This document shows, one piece after another, positions 1-5,352 of a DNA stretch of 5,352 nucleotides. This DNA comes from Chitinophagales bacterium (lineage in GTDB: Bacteria > Bacteroidota > Bacteroidia > Chitinophagales > Chitinophagaceae), in contig JANXYS010000284.1 in assembly GCA_025355935.1 (NCBI GenBank), forward strand, positions 1 to 5,352, given 5' to 3'. The notes beneath the pieces were generated by a model. The model had not been told where the DNA came from. It searched no databases and saw nothing but the letters and a program-made list of their open reading frames with translations. Made by a program: the position numbers and the translations under genes. The first letter of the stretch is position 1, and each line of letters starts with the position of its first letter.

Positions 1-57
1 CAATTTTTCAACCGCCGACTGCCAGTTATTTCTTGGATTTATATTAATTCTTTCCAT
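1..57 (-). CDS. Glutathionylspermidine-synthase-like ATP-grasp protein (YgiC/YjfC type), N-terminal 19 codons only
   Basis: Only the first 19 codons are inside the window; the gene runs off the left edge. The peptide begins MERINI and continues PRNNW, which matches the conserved opening of YgiC/YjfC proteins (E. coli YgiC, from memory, starts MERVSITERPDW: the same MER, I, R and W spacing). Members of this family resemble the synthetase half of glutathionylspermidine synthase, with an ATP-grasp fold that would make an amide bond; the real substrate of YgiC-like proteins is not settled. The ATG at 57 is preferred because the other nearby ATG (at 67) is in a frame that stops after a few codons. 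It lies 35 bases after the DUF1190-like lipoprotein gene, the same order as ygiB-ygiC in enterobacteria, and this supports the call. The catalytic ATP-grasp region is not visible. Confidence 0.72.
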   Translation of the reverse strand, partial: MERININPRNNWQSAVEKL

Positions 58-92
58 GATAATCCATTTTATTAATGTTGATCTAATACGGC

Positions 93-434
93 TCAGCTGC
101 TTACGCTATACCCGCTTCGCCCGAATCCACCACGCGTTACACTTCCCTTAAACCCATTGGTTCCTACATTTGCGCGGCTCGAAATGGCTCCTGAGTAATA
201 ACCTGCGCGGGTGTACTGACCGTTGCTGTAATTGCCGTAAGGTCTGAAGGCATAATACCATAGAGCGGCCGTTAGCAGGCCATTACCATGGTGCGTCCTT
301 GTGTAAGGCGCTGTACTGTCCCCCCGGACATAGGTTTTATTGCCGGAGCCCCATTGCGGCTCCTCCTTTTTAGTATGACAGCTCGCAAGAGCGGCAGTGA
401 TAAGTATGAGTTGTATTGTTTTAGATTTTTTCAT
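93..434 (-). CDS. Small lipoprotein resembling DUF1190 (YgiB/YjfM family)
   Basis: A 113-residue predicted lipoprotein. I chose the ATG at 434 over an in-frame TTG at 455 because it places a compact signal peptide (MKKSKTIQLILITAALASC) at the N-terminus, with lipobox LASC and the lipidated cysteine at residue 19. The mature part is low in complexity and rich in Gly, Ser, Tyr and Arg. A short apolar stretch (LLTAALWYYAF, residues 53-63) is followed by Tyr/Gly-rich sequence and an RGGFG motif at residues 101-105. The order of lipobox, small apolar patch, Tyr/Gly-rich tail and terminal RGGFG resembles E. coli YgiB/YjfM, although this protein is about half their length. The following gene is YgiC-like, as in ygiBC and yjfMC. 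Function is unknown; it is probably anchored in the envelope and linked to the downstream ATP-grasp enzyme. The assignment rests on motif and context, not on a full alignment. Confidence 0.7.
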   Translation of the reverse strand: MKKSKTIQLILITAALASCHTKKEEPQWGSGNKTYVRGDSTAPYTRTHHGNGLLTAALWYYAFRPYGNYSNGQYTRAGYYSGAISSRANVGTNGFKGSVTRGGFGRSGYSVSS

Positions 435-476
435 TTCAGAAAGTTTATTTGTCAAAAACGGGGGAGTGGCAAAAGT

Positions 477-812
477 TTATTTCACCGTTATGAAAATTTC
501 GTAATCTTTTTTTACCTGCACATTCTTAGTATCTCCGTTGGTATTTTCGGCGGTGGTATTTTCTATTCCTAACGCGGGCACTGTATCGCGGTAGAGGATA
601 GTCTTAAATTCTTGTCCGTGGTACCAAAGCACGTGTTTAGTTACGAGTACATCATTTATGGTATCAAGGTGTTCTACCGTTACCGCCGACTCGACTGCGC
701 CATTTTTATTCACCGTATTGGTAAGATCCTCGTTAGGTTTATCCTTGCAGGAGGAGAAAAAAACAATCGCCAGCAATAACAGCGCTGTAAGTTTTAATTT
801 ATCAATTTGCAT
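477..812 (-). CDS. Small lipoprotein of unknown function
   Basis: A 111-residue predicted lipoprotein from the ATG at 812. The frame stays open upstream to a TTG at 869, but the ATG gives a normal signal peptide: charged MQIDKLK, then a Leu/Ala/Ile/Val/Phe core, then lipobox FSSC with the cysteine at residue 22. After the cysteine comes a polar linker rich in Asn, Asp, Glu and Lys (residues 23-42). A probable small beta-rich region follows (about 43-83, including VLVTKHVLWYHGQEF and TILYRDTVPAL), then an Asn/Thr-rich spacer and a C-terminal strand-like end (YEIFITV). I do not recognise a family. It sits between the SPFH gene (91 bases upstream) and the DUF1190-like lipoprotein gene (42 bases downstream) in the same direction, so it is probably co-transcribed and may work with the SPFH protein at the envelope. 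Confidence 0.75.
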   Translation of the reverse strand: MQIDKLKLTALLLLAIVFFSSCKDKPNEDLTNTVNKNGAVESAVTVEHLDTINDVLVTKHVLWYHGQEFKTILYRDTVPALGIENTTAENTNGDTKNVQVKKDYEIFITVK

Positions 813-903
813 ATACTTGTTTTTTGAAAGCCAGCGAAACGGATTATTATTTAATTCATTTCCCGGCAACTTTATAAATTTTGTGTTGATTCGTGGAATG
901 AAA

Positions 904-2823
904 TTATTTCATTTCTGCGGATCCGCCATTTTTCATATCCATCATCTCCATCAGTTTCATACCCAGCAAGCCATTAATACCACCATCGGTTCCGTTCGTC
1001 CCACTGCCTATCAGGATATCCGGCATTACCTTTATCTGGCGCCTGCCAATTTCTTCTGTGATTTTATACCTGGTGAAATTATCACCACCCATGGCCTTCA
1101 CCTGCAGTTCATAGGCTTCGGCGGTACTCTTACCGATTGCCATGATCTTCTCAGCTTCCGCCAAACCTGTCTTGCTGATCTTTTCGGCATCTGCACTTGC
1201 ATTTAATTTGGTGGCTTCCGCCTGTGCACCAGCTCTTGCCTTGGTGGCTTCAGCTTCAGCATTTGCCCGCATTTTGGTTGCAGTTGCCTCTGCGTCTACC
1301 TGTAGGCGTAAGCTATTGGCATCACCCTCGGCTTTCTTAACGGCCGCGTCGGCAGTACATTGTGCAATCTCCACGCTTTGCTGCGCTTTAACAATTTCTT
1401 TCTGCATATCAGCGATGGCAGTTTCTTTTTCCATACCCAGGCGTTTTTCCTGCGCCATCCGTTGTGTACTGTAAGTCTTTTCTTCTTCCTGCGCAATTTT
1501 ACGATCGGTCAGGGTCTTCATTAGGGATTCCGGCGGAACAATATCACCAATCAACGTATCTACTGCATTTACGTTATACTCATCAAGCACCTCCTTCATA
1601 TTTTCTTTAGCAGCCTGTTGCCTTTCTTTACGCGTGCTTAAAAAGGCAATCACATCACTATCCTGCGCAGAGTTCCTGAAATAGTTACCAATAGTAGGCT
1701 CCAGTACCTGGCTCACCAGGTTGTTCATACTGCCGAAACGCGCAATCACCTTTGGAGCTTCGTTGGCTGGAATGTGAATGATCTGAGACACATCGAGGTT
1801 GAAAGGGAAACCATCCTGTGAACGAACGGTGATCGTGCTCAGATTTTTATCGAGCTGGTGCGACTCGCTCCGGGTGTTTGCCCAGTTTAAAACAAGGTTG
1901 GTTGTTGGCACGAGTTCAACTTTCATAATGTATTTATTGAAAGGATATTTTCCCGGGCCATAAGGCTCCATCCAAACTCCGCGCTGGCCCTTTGCAACAA
2001 TATTACCGTGCTTAAAACTATCTCCTGTTAGGTCCTTGCCATCCTGCCCGATGTAAGAAATTACTACCCCTACGTAGCCAATGGGCACATCTGTCATAGG
2101 TACTTCTTCAATTTGTATCGCCCATGGATTAATATTATAACTACCCGCCAATATGATCGACGGCTGAAGACCACGGTTACCTGCATTTTCCAGGAAGCTG
2201 TCGAAGTCCTGGAAGTTATTGTGCCCGTCGATATACTTACCCGCGATCTGGCCGGTCTCAATCGGCTGACCATCTAAAGAGGTTACAATACCTACCATGT
2301 TTTCATGTATTATGACCATGTCGGCAATGGTGATGGTGAAAGCAAATGAATTGATACGGTAAGTACCTGCGGTGATATAGGATGTCTGCCGGCCCTTTTG
2401 CCCGTGGTTATCCAAAAACTTTTCAGCATCCTGGAAATTATCACTATCAACTCTTCGCCCTAATATAGCACCGGTCGGTATTTCAGCACCATCGTTACTT
2501 AATATCAAGCCGATCTTGCCTTCCGGCACTACCGTGAACGGCTGCATGTTAACGCCGTACTGCCAGGGCCACATTCCCCAGTAAAGTCCGGGAGCAAGCG
2601 TCTTTGCCTGGAAGCCGGCTTCGCCTTTCGTTGCAATGATTCTCCCATCAGGAAGTGCCCGGTTGGCGCCAAAGAGTACAAACTTCTTCGTTACAAGCCC
2701 GAGGCGATTTTCAGGAACGATGACCATCCCGAAGAAAACGCGTAAGATGAATTTATAAAGGATGAGGGATAGGATGATCGCGATCACCCACCAGTAATTT
2801 GCTATTAATTGTTGTGTTTCCAT
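904..2823 (-). CDS. SPFH/Band 7 (flotillin-like) membrane protein with repeated N-terminal half
   Basis: A 639-residue protein. Residues about 10-35 form one hydrophobic membrane segment near the N-terminus. Residues about 36-308 appear to be four related units of roughly 65-75 residues (about 36-99, 100-171, 172-244, 245-308). Each opens with a P/H-x-x-x-(I/V/L)-G-(L/V/I) element; the middle two share FQD..(5-6 residues)..L.N and AG.Y.IN blocks. Residues about 300-440 carry the SPFH/Band 7 core (for example TVRSQDGFPFNLDVSQIIHIP, 332-352, quoted in part). Residues about 440-575 are a long Ala/Glu/Lys-rich helical coiled coil typical of flotillins, followed by a short region to about 603 and a Gly/Met-rich tail. 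Flotillin-family proteins oligomerise on membranes and organise microdomains. This is the first gene of the apparent operon, followed by two lipoproteins and a YgiC-like enzyme, so a scaffold role for envelope upkeep is inferred. The ATG at 2823 directly precedes the membrane segment. Confidence 0.9.
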   Translation of the reverse strand: METQQLIANYWWVIAIILSLILYKFILRVFFGMVIVPENRLGLVTKKFVLFGANRALPDGRIIATKGEAGFQAKTLAPGLYWGMWPWQYGVNMQPFTVVPEGKIGLILSNDGAEIPTGAILGRRVDSDNFQDAEKFLDNHGQKGRQTSYITAGTYRINSFAFTITIADMVIIHENMVGIVTSLDGQPIETGQIAGKYIDGHNNFQDFDSFLENAGNRGLQPSIILAGSYNINPWAIQIEEVPMTDVPIGYVGVVISYIGQDGKDLTGDSFKHGNIVAKGQRGVWMEPYGPGKYPFNKYIMKVELVPTTNLVLNWANTRSESHQLDKNLSTITVRSQDGFPFNLDVSQIIHIPANEAPKVIARFGSMNNLVSQVLEPTIGNYFRNSAQDSDVIAFLSTRKERQQAAKENMKEVLDEYNVNAVDTLIGDIVPPESLMKTLTDRKIAQEEEKTYSTQRMAQEKRLGMEKETAIADMQKEIVKAQQSVEIAQCTADAAVKKAEGDANSLRLQVDAEATATKMRANAEAEATKARAGAQAEATKLNASADAEKISKTGLAEAEKIMAIGKSTAEAYELQVKAMGGDNFTRYKITEEIGRRQIKVMPDILIGSGTNGTDGGINGLLGMKLMEMMDMKNGGSAEMK

Positions 2824-3330
2824 TTTTGTTTGAGTTGGTTTAAATTGTTATGTATTATTTTGGTAATGAGCGGTTGTTCTTCTCTCACCTTCGGTTGCGT
2901 CGCACACTTTTACGGTTGTGCTTTATTCAACTTGCCCAACTCAATGCTTTTTTTGTAACTGCCGCAATCCTGTGCACAGGAATACACGCGATCAAAAGAA
3001 ATGCTTCACTTCGGAATTGGTAAAAGGGGAAGAATTTTTGTAGAAAAGTTGCTAGGAACTGCGGGGTGGTTTAACTGTCTGGCGGTAGTTAAAAAGTGCA
3101 GCAGCAATAAGATGGTACATTTTACATTGGAGCAGGCTCCGTTTACATTTGAAGTGCTAAGATACCCTGTCCCGGTACATTTGGCAACTAAATCGGGGCC
3201 AGGCGGTAATGGTGGTTTCACAAATGGTAGAGTATGTGTGATGGGCGGTAAGAGGAATTGTCCGTTAAAACAATTGCAATCAGAAGCTGTTATTTGTTGA
3301 AAATTAGAGTTGGGCCCGGAATCCACTCGT
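2824..3330. other. Intergenic stretch upstream of the SPFH gene, no convincing gene
   Basis: About 507 bases between the SPFH start and the first hairpin repeat. From 2824 to about 2900 the sequence is A/T-rich and should hold the SPFH leader, but I find no clear Bacteroidota TAnnTTTG promoter on the minus strand. Around 2901-2926 there is a weak hairpin (GCACA ... TGTGC around a 10-base loop). From 3001 to 3330 reading frames are open on both strands. The minus-strand frame has Cys-rich, Pro-rich sequence (DCNCF near 3281, KCTGTGY near 3180, NVKC near 3119), but its possible ATGs at 3389 and 3338 both fall inside hairpins of repeat copy A, so its start looks accidental. The plus-strand frame (3001-3300) resembles nothing I know. 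The stretch could hold a decayed gene remnant. Confidence 0.5.
2968..2981. promoter_or_regulatory. 14-base perfect palindrome, possible operator
   Basis: TCCTGTGCACAGGA is a perfect inverted repeat with no spacer, located about 145 bases upstream of the SPFH start codon and far from the J-domain gene. A site of this kind could bind a dimeric regulator of the minus-strand operon. No regulator gene is present in the window and no promoter element can be placed beside it, so the role is a guess; a single 14-base palindrome can also occur by chance. Confidence 0.25.
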
Positions 3331-3540
3331 CGTGCCATGGGCACGTTGTGTCGGTAAAAAATGAATCGACAAGATGAATACCGTTCCATCGGAATGGCGT
3401 GTGGTATTTGCTCAATTGGAAATCAAGATAAACAATCACACTGCAACCCTATGGGGCGCGGAGACCTCGATGGATTTGTTTTCTACCTAGACGGCATCCC
3501 TATGGGGGATGGGATGCAATTATTCGTCATGGTGCTTTCG
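3331..3540. repeat. Hairpin repeat unit, copy A (full, 210 bases)
   Basis: First full copy of the array. It is a chain of compact inverted repeats. A perfect 6-bp stem CGTGCC-ATG-GGCACG lies at 3331-3345. TGTCG/CGACA (3349-3353 with 3367-3371) encloses an A-rich loop. CCGTTCC-ATC-GGAATGG at 3381-3397 gives 7 pairs if one G-U pair is allowed. CCC-TAT-GGG is at 3447-3455. CATCCC pairs with GGGATG at 3495-3511, and an alternative 7-bp pairing, GCATCCC with GGGATGC, reaches 3517. The unit ends with a non-palindromic stretch, GCAATTATTCGTCATGGTGC. Frames through it are short and are broken or changed in the other copies, so it is not coding. The style resembles dispersed intergenic hairpin repeats that I recall from Bacteroidota genomes; membership of such a family is inferred. 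Confidence 0.85.
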
Positions 3541-3624
3541 CTCTCTACACGTGATCCCTTGGAGTAGAATACCATTCCTGGTTATCATGCTTGCGTGCTT
3601 TCGTTACCTCACGTTTTTCCTCTT
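3541..3624. other. Spacer between repeat copies A and B
   Basis: Eighty-four bases that do not align cleanly with the repeat unit. They contain loose echoes of it: GTGATCCCTTGGAG and ACCATTCCTGG look like decayed versions of the C-run/G-run hairpins, and CGTGCTTTCGT near 3594-3604 repeats the end-and-restart junction seen between copies B and C. The simplest reading is a heavily degraded or rearranged repeat piece, but the match is too weak to call a copy. Confidence 0.4.
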
Positions 3625-3655
3625 GGATGGGATGCAATTATTCGTCATGGTGCTT
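3625..3655. repeat. Short terminal fragment of the repeat unit
   Basis: These 31 bases repeat the last part of copy A (from GGATGGGATGCAATTATTCG onward, matching about 3508-3538) without change except at the edge, and they join directly to the start of copy B. So the array contains an orphan 3' end of a unit whose 5' part is missing, which points to deletion or unequal recombination inside the array. Confidence 0.8.
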
Positions 3656-3864
3656 CGTGCCATGGGCACGTTGTGTCGGTAAAAAATGAATCGACAAGAT
3701 GAATACCGTTCCATGGGAATGGCGTGTGGTGTTTTGCTCAATTGGAAATCATGATAAATAATCACACTGCAACCCTACGGGGCGCGGACACTCCGATGGA
3801 TTTGTTTTCTACCTAGACGGCATCCCTATGGGGGATGAGATGCAATTATTCGTCATGGTGCTTT
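3656..3864. repeat. Hairpin repeat unit, copy B (full, 209 bases)
   Basis: Second full copy, in the same orientation and nearly identical to copy A. The matching hairpins are CGTGCC-ATG-GGCACG at 3656-3670, CCGTTCC-ATG-GGAATGG at 3706-3722, CCC-TAC-GGG at 3773-3781, TCC-GAT-GGA near 3792-3800 and CATCCC with GGGATG at 3821-3837. Differences from copy A often fall in the three-base loops (ATC to ATG, TAT to TAC), while the paired arms of those hairpins are kept. It joins copy C directly, with no spacer. Confidence 0.85.
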
Positions 3865-3973
3865 CGTGCCATGGGCACGTTGTATCGGTAAAAAAGACTC
3901 GACAAGATAATTACCGTTCCATGGGAATGGCGTGTGGTGTTTTGCTCAATTGGAAATCATGATAAATAATCAC
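3865..3973. repeat. Hairpin repeat unit, copy C (5' half, 109 bases)
   Basis: Third copy, same orientation, following copy B directly. It has CGTGCC-ATG-GGCACG at 3865-3879 and CCGTTCC-ATG-GGAATGG at 3914-3930, and tracks copy B until GATAAATAATCAC at 3961-3973, where similarity stops. Changes are concentrated in the segment after the first hairpin (GTATCGGTAAAAAAGACTCG in place of the GTGTCGG...ATCGAC form), which weakens the second stem. The right end of the array is thus a truncated unit, leaving 133 bases before the J-domain gene. Confidence 0.85.
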
Positions 3974-4059
3974 GCGGCAGCTCATTGAAAGCCCTCAAAA
4001 TCAAAATTTGGTTATTGTCAAACACCAGTGTCGTTAAAATCAACGAAATTTATGCTATA

Positions 4060-4067
4060 TATACTTG
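4060..4067 (+). promoter_or_regulatory. Weak candidate -7 element for the J-domain gene
   Basis: TATACTTG is one mismatch from the Bacteroidota -7 consensus TAnnTTTG and lies 39 bases before the ATG at 4107, a sensible distance for a short leader. No good TTTG is found about 20 bases upstream (only a TTAAAA near 4034), so the promoter is only a suggestion. The leader between it and the ATG is A/T-rich and has no Shine-Dalgarno, as is common in this phylum. Confidence 0.25.
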
Positions 4068-4106
4068 TAAATTTCGAGACTAAAAACTTCGCAATGCTGT
4101 AAATAC

Positions 4107-5132
4107 ATGGACGAAAAAATTTCAGACAACCGATCAGGCGATCAACTAACGGATAACGGCAACCGTGTTACCGTTGTACCCGTTTCTAAAACGGATCGGC
4201 CAGGCAAGGCAGGCCCCCTTGAGAAGGAGTTGACAAAGTTTCAAAAACTGCTGGCAGAGATAGCGGCGCTGGAAACCCAATCGCAACAGCAAAAGGTACT
4301 TGACGAAGAATACCATCGCTTATACTCAGCAAAAGTGCAACCTGTATTGGTGGATGTGGCGAAGGCGCAACTGGTATTTGTAGAACAAATTGAATCAGTC
4401 TTTAATGCCGGCAAGTTTGCCCGGAATTTTGAAGCGCGGTTTGTTGACTTTGTCATCCCAATCCTGGAAGATGCAAGTATATATCTTGCTGACGCTACCG
4501 CAAAACTTCATAATTATCGCGTATGGCAGACCTCGCTGCTTAAGAAGGAAACTGGTGTAACGGAAACGCGTTCAAACAACGAATCCGGCGAAGATAACCA
4601 GGACGCTCACACTTCAACATTCCGTAACGAATACAAGAGTAATAATAACGACAATATGGAGGACTTTGCCGGGAAATCAATTTCAGCTTTGTACAAGGAG
4701 CTTGCTAAAATGATCCACCCGGATTTGGAGCAGGATGAAGATAAAAGAGAGGAAAAGGAGCAAATGATGAAGAGCCTCGTAGATGCGAAAAACGATGAAG
4801 ACCTCTATGCCATGCTGTTAATGCGCAAACAGGCTATGTTACTCAATAACACAGCAGCTACAACCAGCAACGTCTTTTCCCTGCAGGACTTAAAGTCTTA
4901 CAATACACTGCTAAAACAAAAGCTTGATACCTTGCGTCGGTCTATTGATAAACATTTTTTTAGCGGAGGGGGCAGCCATGATAATTTCTTTGCTAAATCT
5001 AAAAAGCAATTAAGCCCGGCAAAGAGAGTAAAGGAGGACGTGCGAAATTTGCGGGCATTGCAGGAAAGCCTGTTACACAATGCCCGCGTTATCTCTTCCT
5101 CGAGCCAGCTAAAAGAACTGCTGGATCTTTAA
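4107..5132 (+). CDS. J-domain-like (DnaJ-related) helical protein with internal HPD
   Basis: A 341-residue cytoplasmic-looking protein without signal peptide or membrane segment. Residues 1-36 are polar and probably disordered. Residues about 37-145 are helical and probably coiled coil (PLEKELTKFQKLLAEIAALE, then more helices). Residues 146-188 are an Asn/Glu/Ser-rich linker. Residues about 190-245 match a J-domain-like segment: ALYKELAKMIHPDLEQDED with HPD at 204-206, then a charged helix and DLYAMLLMRKQ. The C-terminal 100 residues are again helical. J domains stimulate the Hsp70 ATPase through HPD. The layout (coiled coil, then an HPD helix with an (E/D)..KR-rich follow-up and a DL..LL helix, then a helical tail) resembles a family of stand-alone J-domain proteins of about 300-400 residues known in many bacteria, whose job is largely unknown. 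The ATG is the first in frame after the A/T-rich leader. It is not linked to dnaK here. Confidence 0.82.
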   Translation: MDEKISDNRSGDQLTDNGNRVTVVPVSKTDRPGKAGPLEKELTKFQKLLAEIAALETQSQQQKVLDEEYHRLYSAKVQPVLVDVAKAQLVFVEQIESVFNAGKFARNFEARFVDFVIPILEDASIYLADATAKLHNYRVWQTSLLKKETGVTETRSNNESGEDNQDAHTSTFRNEYKSNNNDNMEDFAGKSISALYKELAKMIHPDLEQDEDKREEKEQMMKSLVDAKNDEDLYAMLLMRKQAMLLNNTAATTSNVFSLQDLKSYNTLLKQKLDTLRRSIDKHFFSGGGSHDNFFAKSKKQLSPAKRVKEDVRNLRALQESLLHNARVISSSSQLKELLDL

Positions 5133-5143
5133 GCGAGTGTATC

Positions 5144-5352
5144 TTATTGTACGTTTACACGCAATCCTTCGCTATGACTAGCAAACTCCGGTGCATACAT
5201 ACATTGTATGGTCGAAATGCCACTGCTATAATTTCCGCCATGGGTTACAAATAGCGGGTACTCGAACACGTATGATCCGCGGGGCAACCAGCTAAAGAAA
5301 AAATTGGTGCTTGCATCTCTGGTCGACTCGTAATAGCCAAGTCCGCCCTGGT
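5144..5352 (-). CDS. Alpha-2-macroglobulin family protein, C-terminal end (partial)
   Basis: Only the last 68 codons and the TAA (5144-5146) are present; the rest lies beyond the right edge. The peptide reads through YYESTRDASTNFFFSWLPRG, then SYVFEYPLFVTHGG, and ends with QCMYAPEFASHSEG and LRVNVQ. The combination RD...FFF..LP(R/K)G.Y...Y and MYAPEF..(H/R)S is the typical C-terminal receptor-binding-like domain of bacterial alpha-2-macroglobulins (YfhM and its Bacteroidota relatives). Those proteins are large periplasmic or outer-membrane-attached protease traps; whether this one carries the thioester motif cannot be seen. The gene converges on the J-domain gene with an 11-base gap and no visible terminator between them. 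Confidence 0.88.
   Translation of the reverse strand, partial: QGGLGYYESTRDASTNFFFSWLPRGSYVFEYPLFVTHGGNYSSGISTIQCMYAPEFASHSEGLRVNVQ

Noticed and set aside
288..572. Plus-strand frame of 94 residues
   Set aside because: It lies opposite the DUF1190-like lipoprotein gene and the following gap; there is no family resemblance, and the minus strand has a clear lipoprotein.
658..1206. Plus-strand frame of 182 residues
   Set aside because: Antisense to the unknown lipoprotein and the SPFH C-terminus; its composition is that of a shadow frame.
1142..1474. Plus-strand Ala/Ser-rich frame
   Set aside because: It is the complement of the Ala/Glu/Lys-rich coiled coil of the SPFH protein, whose codon bias keeps the opposite frame open.
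1296..1496. Minus-strand Lys/Arg-rich frame inside the SPFH gene
   Set aside because: A shifted reading of the coiled-coil region; there is no independent evidence of coding.
3001..3300. Plus-strand frame of 99 residues
   Set aside because: No recognisable domain, signal or ribosome-binding context, and an antiparallel frame covers the same bases; left as unexplained intergenic sequence.
3361..3567. Plus-strand frame of 68 residues within repeat copy A
   Set aside because: It consists mostly of the hairpin repeat; the small insertions and deletions between copies do not preserve the frame.
3331..3973. CRISPR array
   Set aside because: The repeats are about 210 bases, nearly contiguous, with no short direct repeats separated by unique spacers and no cas genes.
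4241..4456. Minus-strand frame of 71 residues
   Set aside because: Shadow of the J-domain gene on the other strand.
4898..5080. Minus-strand frame of 60 residues
   Set aside because: Shadow of the 3' part of the J-domain gene.

Overview
The window looks like a chromosomal segment of a Bacteroidota bacterium, most likely of the Chitinophagaceae/Sphingobacteriaceae type. The grounds are two lipoproteins with Bacteroidota-style lipoboxes (ASC, SSC), gene starts preceded by A/T-rich sequence with no clear Shine-Dalgarno, a bacterial alpha-2-macroglobulin tail, and an intergenic array of small CCC-NNN-GGG hairpins. I recall hairpins of this style between genes in that group, but this is not proof.

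Left part (1-2823, all on the minus strand, so read right to left). A four-gene run starts with a large SPFH/flotillin-family membrane protein (2823 to 904). It is followed by a small lipoprotein of unknown function (812 to 477), a small Gly/Tyr/Ser-rich lipoprotein resembling the DUF1190 (YgiB/YjfM) family (434 to 93), and the first 19 codons of a glutathionylspermidine-synthase-like ATP-grasp protein of the YgiC/YjfC type (57 to 1, cut by the window edge). Gaps are 91, 42 and 35 bases, which fits one operon. DUF1190 plus YgiC-like genes form a known pair (ygiBC, yjfMC), and flotillin/Band-7 proteins are recurrent partners in such envelope-stress neighbourhoods. The inferred theme is maintenance or modification of the cell envelope, with an SPFH scaffold in the membrane, two lipoproteins and an amide-ligase-like enzyme.

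Middle part (2824-4106). This is an unusually long stretch (about 1.28 kb) between divergent genes. It holds a 14-base perfect palindrome, a region (about 3001-3330) with unconvincing antiparallel reading frames, and a repeat array: two full copies (A and B, about 210 bases each), one truncated copy (C, 109 bases) and a short extra fragment. Each unit is a chain of compact hairpins.

Right part (4107-5352). A plus-strand gene encodes a 341-residue helical protein with an internal J-domain-like segment carrying HPD, followed 11 bases later by the convergent 3' end of a minus-strand alpha-2-macroglobulin family gene, of which only the C-terminal 68 codons are present.

The most interesting items are the flotillin/lipoprotein/ATP-grasp operon, the four-fold repeated N-terminal half of the SPFH protein, and the hairpin repeat array.
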